A stretch of 64,000 nucleotides of DNA, from NCBI GenBank assembly GCA_025766275.1, contig JAFKAC010000081.1, positions 186,001 to 250,000 of the forward strand, in the 5' to 3' direction. Under the pieces are notes generated by a model, which was not told where the DNA came from, ran no database searches, and saw nothing but the letters and a program-made list of their open reading frames with translations. The stretch's first letter is position 1; every line of letters starts with the position of its first letter. Made by a program: the position numbers and the translations under genes. Source of the stretch: Lactarius indigo. Lineage: Eukaryota > Basidiomycota > Agaricomycetes > Russulales > Russulaceae. This document shows positions 23,290 through 33,766 of the stretch, in pieces.

Positions 23290-26200
23290 CTACGGATGGG
23301 CCACAGCACCATGTTCTAACAGCAGCTCCCTCATTTCGTGCTGTTTGGCCACTTGAAATGGGGTCCTGCCCTCACCATCCTTCTCATCTACGTTCGCTCC
23401 ATAACTGAGTAGCAACCGAGCGATCTCCAGGAACCCCATTAACGAGGCTTTATGTAATGGAGTTGAGTGGTTGTCGTCACATGCATTTGGGTCTGCCCCA
23501 TGTTCCAATAGTCGCTGCACGACGCTGACCCTCCTTTCCTCCGGATGATGACCAAAGTAGGATATGGTGCTATGTAACGGAGTTTCGCCTTTGTCAGCCC
23601 GCGAGTTGACGTCCGCTTTATGGTCGAGTAGCACTTGGACAGCTTCGAGTTCTTGATGGCGTGCTGCCAAGTGCAACGGTTTCTTATTGTCATCCAACTG
23701 AGCACTTGCATCTGCACCGTGATTGAGTAGCCACCGCATGATATCGACGCGTCCATCGATCGACGCTGCGTGTAGTGTAGTCCAGTTGTCTTCATCCCGA
23801 AAATCCACATCTGCGCCACGCTTGCGTAGTAAATTCGCGACACCGAAGTGTCCTTTGTACAAAGCTGCCGAAAGTGGGTTTACGATGTGACCACCACTTG
23901 CATTTAGTTGTTCGGGATGCTTCATGATCAGACGTTCTGCTAGGTCATAAGCTCCACATAACGCAGCATAGTAAAGCGGGGAACCGAGATGCCGCTGTGG
24001 TGGGTTACGCAATAAATAAAAAATCCAGCGTTCGTCCCTGTCGTACACCCGAAGCCATGCTCCGAAATATGGCTTGGAGGCGTCGAATAGGTCATCCATC
24101 CCATCTTGTACGCGAGATGACACTCCCTCGAATCGGGCATGGTCCACCCAGTGTCGAGCAGCGTATTCAACCAGAGGAAATCCTTTAGCATCGGCGTGTT
24201 CGTCCAACCGGAGAAGTGTTCCCAGGCACGCCTGCGCCAGTATCGTATGTGCTGCACCGAGATTAACATGAAACCGGGAAACATCTCCTTGTGACTGTGC
24301 AAGGCGAGGCGATGTGAGGTATTCTTTCACCGAAAAGTGCGAGAATTGCACCACCCGGAAATCACCGTCAGGGACAACGGTGATCAAACTTGAGCACGTC
24401 GAAAGTACGGCCTCCTCTTGATCGTCCCACCGCCAGTCATCCTTCAACTTCGGAATCCCTCCGGAGTTTGACGATTGAAAATCGAATGCCAGTAGTTCTG
24501 CGAGCTCCTCAACTCGGAGCGGCCGGACAGCGACAGCAAGGCACTGTAAAAGGCGATGGGCGTTATTCCTTTGAGCTTTATTGATGCCCCTCAATATTCG
24601 TTCGTATGTCTCGTCCAGGGTCTCAGGCAATTCATCAAGAAATTGACGGAGGTTCGGTGGGAAGCAATGTCGCAGCGCGTCCAGCTGGCAAAATACCCAT
24701 CTGAACCTGCGCGACAACGTAAGAAACTGCTGTCAACATAGAATAGCTTGATGTCCTCACATTCCATCAGATCTTTCTGTCAGCGTCTCAATAACGAGCC
24801 TTTTGTCATTTGTTCTCCATCTCCTCATTGCAGTACTCGGGGACGAGTTGACGACGTTTCGAACGTAGTCAGCGATATCCGTTTTTTGCCCACTTTCGTC
24901 ATGCAGGGAAACCGAACGGGACGCCAGCGACCCGAGGACAGCTCGGATGTCGACCTCAGGGCGACTGGTCGCGCAAATGTGAAGTCTTTGTAGGTCAAGG
25001 TCGACGAGCTCCTTCACAAGTTGGAGGACCTCATCACGGGGAGATGGAATTCCAGGCGAGTCTGGACATTCGTCGAGCGCGTCAAGGACAAAGAAAATTG
25101 GTTTCTGTCCCGGCAGTCTCAGCATCTCTTTGAGGCATTCTTTCAAAGTGTCGTCACCGGGTTGATGAGCGCCATTCTTGTGTGAAATGTAAACACGGTT
25201 GAGAACGCCACAACAAATACTAGAGGAAGTAGAAAGTTGGGATACGAGAGAAAGTAGCAGGTCGCGACAGCTTTGCTTATCGAGATCCCTGAAGTCGAAG
25301 TAAAAGTAGGCCAAGACGGCCGATCCGGCTTCGCAAACGGTCATGATGTCTTGAATAATCGAGGAACTGGAGAATAATGAGCCTCTAAATGAAGTGAGAA
25401 AGGAATAACAAACCAGATGACACTCTTCCCGGAGCCCGCTACGAAAACCGAAATCTGTCAGAAAATGCGAGCCCGAAAAATGCTGACAGAACGCACGCTT
25501 TCCGTGGATCCACAAGAGAGAGCCAGTAGACTTCCATTCGATGGAGATATTTCCTTGAAAGAACCACACAGCCGTTCCATTGTGTTGAGCCTTTCGTGCA
25601 ATGTTGTGATTTGTGGATGGATCCGTGGGAGAGAGCCACGCTCGTAGGAGTTGTGTTAGCTGGTTCCCTGTGCGTGGGTTTAAACACGAGCAGAGAGCAA
25701 CGGCAAGGTTAGGGCATCACGAACACTTGATTTCGTCTATGTCTGAAAGGAAAAAAAGTTAGAAGGTATCAGTGACTAGCTGGACAAAAGTCGCGCACCG
25801 TCAATGGCTATTTGAACCTTTTCATCGACACGCTGCACTTTGTCGCCCACGTCCGCCACTTTACCGTCGACTACATTTACTTCATCGCGGACAATGTGTG
25901 TGATCCTTAGGACCTCTGAAAGTGCCATCCGAGTCTCCTCTTGTGTCAATCTGTCTAGCTTCTTGACCGCATCCTCCAGATCAGTCCTTCCAGCCAATCT
26001 CTTCAGGAACCTTTCTGCGCTTATTTCAGTGAGGATCGAAATACAGCCAATCAGAAACTCACTTGCTGATCCGCGCCTTAGCTCTTTCGTTGCAATCCCA
26101 AAGATCGTGAGCACTTCCACCATTATCTCTGTGATTATGTTTGTCATCGCCGCAGTCGGTGTCACCTCTGTATAGGTTTCGAGTCGTTTGAAAAAGAATC

Positions 26201-26704
26201 CGATACGTTCGAAAAGCTCTGCGAGAGCATCTTTACTCGCCGCGACATCCTTGGCGGCCTATCATACCTTCAACATCAGATCGATCCGTCGAAATAATAG
26301 ATAGGGTACTTGCTAAAAGGAAGACACCGATCCCTGCGAAGATCACTTTCGCAGGCGAAAATACCTACAGAATATATGTCAGAGAGGCTTGCATCGGCTC
26401 AAGTGTTGAGAATTACCAGACCCACGCCCTCCGAGACGGCAGCAGAGAATGCATACAGGACATTCACGGTTGGAATCAACCACTTTGTCAATCTCTCATC
26501 ACCACTGCGAGCTTGGTCGAATTCGTTAATTTGGTCTTGAAGCAAGGCAAGGATGGCGCTAGTTGAGTCGCATGATTGAAACTGGGAGGCAAGTGGATGT
26601 GCGACAAGATCCTTCTTGGTCTGCTTTTGGTACGATTTCAAGGCAGCCTGGAAAATGGCTTGGAAGCGTGAGGAAGATGTGGCTGTGGTTAGTGTCTGGG
26701 ACAT
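23290..26704 (-). CDS. NLR-C: Goodbye-NACHT-ankyrin STAND protein
   Basis: This is a fungal NOD-like receptor of the STAND class: an N-terminal Goodbye domain (exon 1, 26704-26417), a linker, NACHT ATPase, winged-helix region (RFRWVFCQLDALRHCFPP) and C-terminal ankyrin repeats. Walker A (GKPGSGKSV) is assembled over a 25-nt micro-exon near 25440; Walker B is FFVLDALDEC, and CATSRPEVDIRAVL is the sensor-1 region. The last exon (24717-23290, 475 codons open) carries about six ankyrin repeats and ends LLEHGAVAHP. The short exon before the NACHT is only 18 nt (25725-25742) against 60 nt in its paralogues, an in-frame loss of 14 codons. The 17-residue exon VFSPAKVIFAGIGVFLL ends at a GC donor. I see no stop or frameshift. 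Immunity or heterokaryon-type recognition is inferred from the family. Confidence 0.85.
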
Positions 26705-27216
26705 GACAGGAATGGCGACTGCAGAGGAACTGATCAAGTTTGGCGGAGGACGGTCTTCCCGCAGGTGAGGACGGGAACGGGGAATGTGAAAACTGAGTAC
26801 TGAATACTGAGTACTGAGCACTGGCAGATACACTGCCTCCTAGTAAGATGTCGGCGACTGCCGATGCAATAATATAGGCGCGAAGATAGACGCGCGGACA
26901 GACCGAGATGCTTTCAGGACTCCCAGCAATTGCAAATGCTGGAAGACCTCTTTATGCCTCCGGTTCGATAATTTACTTGGAGTTATGCTCAAAGGGTGGA
27001 ACACAGGATGTGTGACTATGATCCTCGCTATGATCGCCTTAGACCAGCTTCGAAGGACCGACGTCGACCCTTGCGTCGACCAACTTCTGAACGGGCTCAT
27101 TTGACCTAAATTGGAAACATCTACCCACGCTCGGGCAGTCCGAAACGGAAGCAGGTATTTCCTTGGGTATATCCCTCTGAATTGTGTTCTGGACAGTCTG
27201 CTTTTTGGTTGAAGAA
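26705..27216. promoter_or_regulatory. Shared intergenic stretch between NLR-C and SFM1 pseudogene
   Basis: This is the putative 5' region of NLR-C (read leftwards) and of the SFM1 copy (read rightwards). A 10-nt tandem ACTGAGTACTGAAT type run lies at 26792-26824. Blocks such as CTCAAAGGGTGGAACACAGGA are shared with 32760-32960 and 37400-37590. Confidence 0.45.
26792..26824 (+). repeat. Tandem TACTGAGTAC-type repeat, about 3 units
   Basis: A short direct repeat of period 10 in the 5' flank of NLR-C. It is not seen in the flanks of NLR-D, -E or -F. Confidence 0.7.
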
Positions 27217-28262
27217 ACAGGGTTCATATTGTAATAGATGAGGCCAAATGTGTCGTTCCAAAAAAGTCAAAAAGATTGCCAATGGATAAGAGCTTTCGGG
27301 CGGATTGGAATCACATCCGGACGATGGCGATCTGCAGAACACATGGAAGACGATGACCCGACGACCCACGCCCTTCCGCACTGGGTGAAGCTCGAGTATA
27401 AGGTGAGTCCTGCAGCAGCGATATGACCACCGAGCCGCTCGCTGATGTCCCATCTTTCTCTCTCTCTCTCTCTTCACACCACCTACTATTGGATTATGCT
27501 CGCTCGCCTACCATAGTACATATGTACGCTCGCCGGCCCCGACGGGGACGTCGCGTTCACGCACCTCTCAAGCGCAGCAGCTGCCGCGCTCACCACCGCG
27601 CCGCCGCCCCTGCAGATGATATACCAAGAACCGCAGGCGCCGGATGTCACGAGCAGGGCGTGCTCGCGCTGATGCAAACCTGCGGGATCGCACGCCAGCG
27701 CGTATGTCAACTGGACCCCAAGGCTCCCAGGCGCGAGCGCTGAACGACGGTGACGCGGGCGGGTTTGCGTGGTTCCTTTTCGGCATGCGCCCTCTCCTTC
27801 CCTCGCGGTGCCTACGAAGTTAAACCCGCTACGCAGGGTATACTTGGTATGCGTGCTTTGCGTCGTTTGATGGTGGTGATTGTTGATGCGTTGAATCGGA
27901 TTTAGGTGAAGAACCGCCGCGAGACCGGACCGCTGAGCTACGCGCGCTTGGTTTCCCGACGCGGTATTTGGGTCCCGTGCAGACGACGACGGATACGGCG
28001 CTCGGCGTGACGAAGCGCGTCATAGTAGATCGCGGTCCGTGTCTCCCTCCTTCGGTCAAAAAAAATGACTGACGGCTTTGTTCACGGGAACAGTACCACT
28101 CGATGAGATCCCCTACGTCCTACGTTCCACCTCGCGTTTGTTGGCAGCTTCCTAACAGTTTTGTTCTTTTGCGCAAGATTACCCGACATTCCGCTTCAAC
28201 GCGCGCGAGAGCATCGAAATGCCCTTTCGTGCGTCGTTTCTCCCCACTAACGACGGATATGA
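27217..28262 (+). pseudogene. SFM1: SFM1 pseudogene, cut off in its last intron
   Basis: This is a decayed copy of the SFM1 gene at 37593. The start codon is changed (ACA at 27217) and the first donor is ATGAGG instead of GTGAGG. Exon 2 still reads MEDDDPTTHALPHWVKLEYK at 27343. The large exon is frameshifted and stops after CQLDPKAP near 27740. The 10-nt micro-exon with both splice sites, GPVQTTTDTALGVTKRV, and the exon ending FNARESIEMPF are still visible. At about 28262, inside the intron before the last exon, the sequence switches to the LCB1 3'-UTR/NLR-flank sequence, so the final exon is missing. It marks a recombination junction between repeat units. Confidence 0.85.
27455..27474 (+). 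repeat. CT microsatellite
   Basis: A TC dinucleotide run inside the intron after exon 2 of the SFM1 pseudogene. The intact SFM1 copy lacks it. Confidence 0.75.
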
Positions 28263-28634
28263 CACACTCCCACTATCATTTTACTTTATCTTCTCCCCCA
28301 TTCACAGTTTACATCACCTCAGGTAGAACCCTACAGTAACTCTATTACAGTAATGCATGCATGCGGTGAAGCATGAGTTAGGGAGCATTGAACGTTTATC
28401 ATTAAGATGTTGTCAGTATGCAAGTCGGGTATTCCCGCATAGGGTCGAACACCGCCTTCTGAGGGTTTATGGCTCACGGGCTATCGGCGACTGGGGAGCG
28501 CATATTCTGTGACGTTCATCGACTCATCAATATCACACCAGCGCCACTTCCGGCTTCATCTAGCAGTTATACAAAGACTTCTGGTAGTAATAGACTTCTA
28601 TGTCTCGGTAGCTAAAACGTGAACGCATATAACC
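28263..28634. other. NLR 3'-flank repeat (unit D) with LCB1 3'-UTR remnant
   Basis: Starting at the SFM1 break, this begins with the TTATCTTCTCCCCCATTCACAG block that follows the LCB1 stop in the other units. No LCB1 coding sequence is left here. The rest matches the other NLR 3' flanks. Confidence 0.65.
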
Positions 28635-31600
28635 TTAAGGTTGAGCCACGGCACCATGTTCTAACAGCAGTTTCGTCATTTCATGCTGTCCGTATGAAGA
28701 AGCCACCTGAAATGACGTCTCGCCCTTCCCATCCTTCTCGTCTACGTTCGCTCCGTGACTGAGTAGCAGGCGAGCGATCTCAATCCACCCCTGGGACGAT
28801 GCTTGATGCAACAGGGTTGACTCTGTGCAGTCATGTATATTTGGGTCTGCCCCATGCTCCAGTAGTCGCCGCGAAATGTGGACTCTGTTTATGTTTCTCT
28901 CTGGAAAAATGTTTCTCTCTGGAAAAGCACGTTGTGTGGCGCCTTTGTGCAACGGAGTCTCGCCTTCCTGATTCTGCGAGTTGATGTCTACGTTGTGTTC
29001 GAGTAGCACTTCGACAGCCCCGAGTTGGGCATTGTGTGCTGCCAGGTGCAGCGGTGTCCACTGGCCATGCTGCCGAGCATTTGCATCTGCGCCGTGGTTG
29101 AGTAGCCACCGCATGATATCGACGGTGCCAGACATCGCCACTTTGTGTAGTGGTGTTCTCTCCCGAAAGCCCCGGACATCCACAGCCGCACCGTATTGAT
29201 AGAGTAAATCCGCGACACGGAAGTGTCCCTTGTACAAAGCCGCTGGAAGCGGGGCCAGGATGCGACCACCACATGCATTCACTTGTTCTGGATGCTTCAT
29301 GATCAGACGTTGTGCAAGGTCATAGAACCCACACAATGCGGCGAAGTAAAGCGGGGAACCAGCACCGCGGAATTGCCCGTCCGAAAAACCATACCAGGAT
29401 TCATCCACGCGGTACGCCTGGAGCCACGCTGCGAAATGTGGCTTGGAGCTGTCAAATAGATCGTCCATCCCATCTCGTACGCGTGACGAAACTTCCTCGA
29501 ATTGCGCATGGTCTACCCAGTGTCGAGCAGCGTATTCAACCAAAGGAAACCCTTTGGCATCAGTGTGTTCGTCCAGTCGGAGAAGTGTTCCCAGGCATGC
29601 CTGCGCCAGTATCGTATGCGCCGCATCCAGATCGATGTGAAACCGCGAAACATCTCCTTGAGACCGTGCGAGACGAGGCGACGTGAGGTATTCTTTCACC
29701 GAAAAGTGTGAGAATTGCGCCACCCGGAAATCACCGTCGGGAACAACGGTGATCAAACTTGAACACGTCGAAAGTACGGCTTCCTCTTGGTCATCCCACC
29801 GCCAGTCATCCTTCAACTTCGGGATCCCTCCTGAGCTCGACGCTTGAAAATCGAACGCCAGTAGTTCCGCAAGCTCCTCGACTCGAAGTGGTCGGACAGC
29901 TACAGCAAGGCACTGTAACAGACGTCGGGCGTTATCCTTTTGAGCCTTATTGATGCCCCTCAATATCCGCTCGTATGTCTCATCCAGGGTCTCGGGCAGT
30001 TCGTTGAGAAATTGGCGGAGGTTCGGTGGGAAGCAATGTCGCAAGGCCTCTAACTGGCAAAATACCCACCGGAACCTAAGCAACAACGTAAGAAACTGCC
30101 GTCGGTATAGAATAGCTTGTTGCTCTCACATTCCGTCAGTTCTTTCGGTCAACGTCTCGATGACAAGATTTTTATCTTCGGCCCTCCATCTCCTCATCGC
30201 CGTACTCGGGGACGAGTTAACGATGTTTCGAATGTAGTCAGCGATATCCGTTTTTTGCCCACTTTCATCGTGTAAGGAAACCGAACGAAACGCTAGCGGC
30301 TCCAGTCTAATTCGGATGTCGACTTCTGGCCGACTGGTCGCGCAAATATGAAGTGCTTGCGAGTGAAGATCGACGAGCTCCTTCAAGAGTTGGAGGACTT
30401 CATCACGAGGAGATGGCATCCCGGACGAGTCTGGACACTCGTCGAGCGCATCCAGCACAATAAAAATTGGGCCCTGTCCCGGCAGTCTCACCATCTCTTT
30501 CAGGCGTTCTTTCAAAGTCTCGTCACTCGGCTGTCGAGTGCCATTTTCGTGTGTTTCATAAACATGGTGGAGAATGTCGCAGCAAGGACTAGAACGAGTA
30601 GAAAGCTGGGATACGAGAGAAAGTAGCAGGTCGTGACAGGTTTGCTTGCTGAGATCCTTGAAATCGAAGTAAAAGTAGGCCATGAGGGCTAATCCGGCTT
30701 CGCATACAGCCATGAGGTCTTGAATGACGGAGGAACTGGCGAGAAATAAAAATAAGTTCCGACAGGAAGTAGGCAGGGAACAACAAACCAGATAATGCTT
30801 TTCCCAGAGCCCGCTACGAAAATCGCAATCTGTCAGAAAGCGCGAGCGTGATAAACGCTGACGAGGGCGCACGTTTTCCGTGGATCCACAACAGGGAACC
30901 AGTGGACTCGAACTTCCATTCGATGAAGATACTACCTTGAAAGAACCACACAGCCGTTCCCTTGTGTTGAGCCTTTCGTGCGATGTTGTGGTTTGTGGAC
31001 GGATCAGCAGGAGAGAGCCACGCTCGTAGGAGCTGTCTTATCTGGTTCCCTGTGAGCAGGTGAAAACGTGAGCAGCGAGCAACGGCGATGCCAGAAGATC
31101 ACGAACACTTGACTTCATCTAATTTGTTTGCCGTCTGCTGAATAATTAATTTTGCTTCCTCGCCCTCTGGAAGTAAAAGTGTTAAAAGGTATCGCTGTAT
31201 GGCTGGAAACGCATCGCGCACCGTCAATAACTACTCGGACCTTTTCATCAACGCACTGCACTCTGGCGCCCACGTCCGCCACTTTACCGTCGACTGCTTC
31301 TACTTCGTCGCGGACGCGCTGTGTGATCCTTAGGACCTCTGCAAGTGCCATTCGAGCTTCCTCTTGCGTCAATCTGTCCAGCTTCTTGACTGCATCCTCC
31401 AGATCAGTCCTTCCAGCCAATTTCTTCAAGAACCTTTCTACACGAACTTCAGTGAAGATCGAAAGATAGCCAGTCGGAAACTCACTTGCTGATCCGCGCC
31501 TAAGCTCTTTCGTTGCAATCCCAAAGATCGTGAGCACCTCCACCATTATCTCTGTGATTATATCTGTCATCGCCGTAGTCGGTGTCACCTCTGTATAGGT

Positions 31601-32127
31601 TTCGAGTCGTTTGAAAAAGGACCCGATGCGATCGAAAAGTTCTGCGAGAGCGTCTTTGCTCGCCGCAACATCCTTGGCAGTCTATAAGACTTTCAATATC
31701 AGAACGATCCACCTAAAGAGTAGATAGGGCGCTTGCTAGAAGGAAGACGCCGATGCCTGTAAATATAACTTTTGCGGGCGAAAATACCTACAAAACATAC
31801 ATCAGAGAGGCTTATATCACTTCAAACGTTGAGCCTTACTAGACTAACGCCCTCCGAGACAGCGGCAGAAAACGTGTACAGGACATTCACGGTTGGAATC
31901 AACCACTTTGTCAACCTATCATCGTCACTGTGAACTTGGTCGAATTCTTTAACTTGGTCTTGAAGCAAGGCAAGGATGGCGCTAATGGAGTCGCATGATT
32001 GCAACTGGGATGCAAGAGGATGCGCGATAAGGTCCTTCTTGGTCTGCTTTTGGTACGATTTCAAGGCAGCCTGGAAAATGGCTTGGAAGCGTGAGGAAGG
32101 TGTGGCTGTGGTTGGTGTCTGGGACAT
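28635..32127 (-). CDS. NLR-D: Goodbye-NACHT-ankyrin STAND protein
   Basis: Same architecture and exon plan as NLR-C, NLR-E and NLR-F. Goodbye exon 32127 to about 31840 (SSRFQAIFQAALKSYQKQTKK); 17-residue exon with GC donor near 31745; helical linker LEDAVKKLDRLTQEEARMAL; 60-nt exon near 31119-31178 (LIIQQTANKLDEVK); P-loop micro-exon near 30800; NACHT with FIVLDALDEC and TSRPEVDIRIRL; last exon 30086-28635, 483 codons. The ankyrin block contains an extra stretch relative to NLR-E, including an 18-bp tandem duplication (28891-28926) that codes FPERNI twice. By eye the NACHT exon is nearly identical to that of NLR-E, which points to a recent duplication or gene conversion. No disabling change seen. 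Confidence 0.85.
28891..28926 (-). repeat. 18-bp tandem duplication inside NLR-D ankyrin domain
   Basis: The unit ATGTTTCTCTCTGGAAAA (plus strand) occurs twice without a gap. It keeps the NLR-D frame and duplicates FPERNI between two ankyrin repeats. It is absent from NLR-C, -E and -F. Confidence 0.9.
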
Positions 32128-32959
32128 GACAGGAGTGGCGACTGCGTAAGAAGCAAACAAGTTATGGGGAAGACGATCCGTTTACAGTTAAGGGCAGGAA
32201 CGAGGAACGCAAGCACTGGGAGGATGCTGTACACTGCCTCATGGCCAGGTCCAGCAAGATATCGGTGACTGCCGACGCAAACGTGATGATAGGCGCGAAG
32301 ATAGACGCGCAGACAGACTGGGATATGACGAAACGCAGCGGGCTGACACACCAAATTAATGACTGGGGTGCCAGGAGCGCATACAGCGTTCTTAAATACA
32401 TCGTAAGGACTGACTAACAACAGGTGAAAACAATATGCGGAAAGCCGCATTCCATTGGCTAACAGATCGAGGGATTGTCCCTGATCACAACTTGAACCAG
32501 TACCGTAGAGATCGTGTTGCAAGGCTACGCTTGCATCTCATCTCTTCCTATCCCACACCGCCAGGGCATGCACTAACTCACTGAGCGACACGATCACGCA
32601 CGCATTCGCACATGAGGTGCAGCCGATGCCCGACACCGATGCGGGGCCGACGTCCGACGCCGAGATGTCCCGCACGTGGACTCACCATATTTCAACAGGA
32701 TACTGTCAGGGCTGCTAGCAATCGCAGGACCCCTTTGTGTTCCCAACTCGACAATTTACATTCAGAAGGCGGAATACAGGATGAACGTCGACCAACTTCT
32801 GAACGGACTCATTTGACTCAGAATGCGATCGTTTACTCGGGCGGTCGGAAACGGAAGCGGAAGCAGCCTGAGGTGTTTCCAGTGTGCAGTGTGTTTCCCT
32901 CCGATTGTGCGTCGGTCTTGGCGTCGGTAGCCTGGACAGTCTGCTTTCCGGTTGGGGAA
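32128..32959. promoter_or_regulatory. Shared intergenic stretch between NLR-D and SFM1 exon fragment
   Basis: Divergent 5' region as in the other units, but about 300 nt longer than the 26705-27216 stretch. The extra sequence (about 32400-32690) has no counterpart that I see in units C or E. Confidence 0.4.
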
Positions 32960-33135
32960 ATGTGTTTTACATACGTGATAGGTGAGCCAAAATGTATCGT
33001 TCTAAAAATACAAAAAGATCGCCAACGAATAAGAACTTTCAGGCGGATTGGAATCACATCTAGACGCTCGTGATCTGCAGAACACATGGAAGACGACGAC
33101 CCGATGCCCAGCGCCCTTCCATGCTGGGTTGAACC
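32960..33135 (+). pseudogene. SFM1: SFM1 exons 1-2 fragment fused to LCB1 tail
   Basis: Exon 1 (32960-32981, M-C-F-T-Y-V-I with a good GTGAGC donor) and exon 2 (MEDDDPMPSALPCW at 33086) of SFM1 are kept. Homology stops at about 33135, and the sequence soon continues as LCB1 3' end (33235-33347). The promoter and start look usable, but the product would have no methyltransferase fold. Confidence 0.8.
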
Positions 33136-33234
33136 CTCCCGCTTCTAGCCTGAGTTGGGCTACTTGCAGAAGTTGCGACAGCTTGCAAGCACTTACAACT
33201 GCTCCCAATTCCCAATTTGTTGTACAGATTCCTC

Positions 33235-33347
33235 CGCGCTTGTGCAGGGCGTGTGGATCAACGCGCCGGAGCACCCAGCTCGCTGTTACGGCTGCGTTGT
33301 CGCGCATCGAGGCCGCTATCGTGAAGGTGCTCACGAAACGCAGATGA
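33235..33347 (+). pseudogene. LCB1: LCB1 3'-end fragment, copy 3
   Basis: It reads ALVQGVWINAPEHP, then in another frame QLAVTAALSRIEAAIVKVLTKRR and TGA at 33345-33347. It is the extreme Lcb1 C-terminus, shorter than copies 2 and 4, and sits just downstream of the SFM1 exon fragment and 420 nt from the NLR-E stop. Confidence 0.7.
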
Positions 33348-33766
33348 TTACACCTACTCGATCCGGAGCTCTCACGTCATCATTTTGTTTTATCTTCTCT
33401 CACCATTCACAGTTTATATCATCTCAGGTAGAACCCTACAGTAGCCTGATTACGGTGATGCATGCACGCGGTTAAGTACGAGTTGGGATTCTTAAGAAGC
33501 ATTGAACGCTTGTTGCCAAGTGTGTGAGACGTTGTCGATATGCAAGCCGCTCTTTCCCTCATAAGCATCGAACACCGCCTTCCGAGTCCTTCCAAGAGTA
33601 TATGGCTCACGGGATATCGACGACTGGGGAGCGCGTATTCTGTGACATTCACCAACTCATCGACATCACAGCGGCGCCACTTCCGGCTTCATCTAGCAGC
33701 TATACAAAAACTTCTGGTATTAATATACTTCTATTTGTCGGTACCTAGAACGTGAACGCATATACC
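33348..33766. other. NLR 3'-flank repeat (unit E)
   Basis: Same flank as in units C and D (LCB1 3'-UTR block, then the CTTCATCTAGCAGCTATACAAA block before the NLR stop). Confidence 0.6.
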
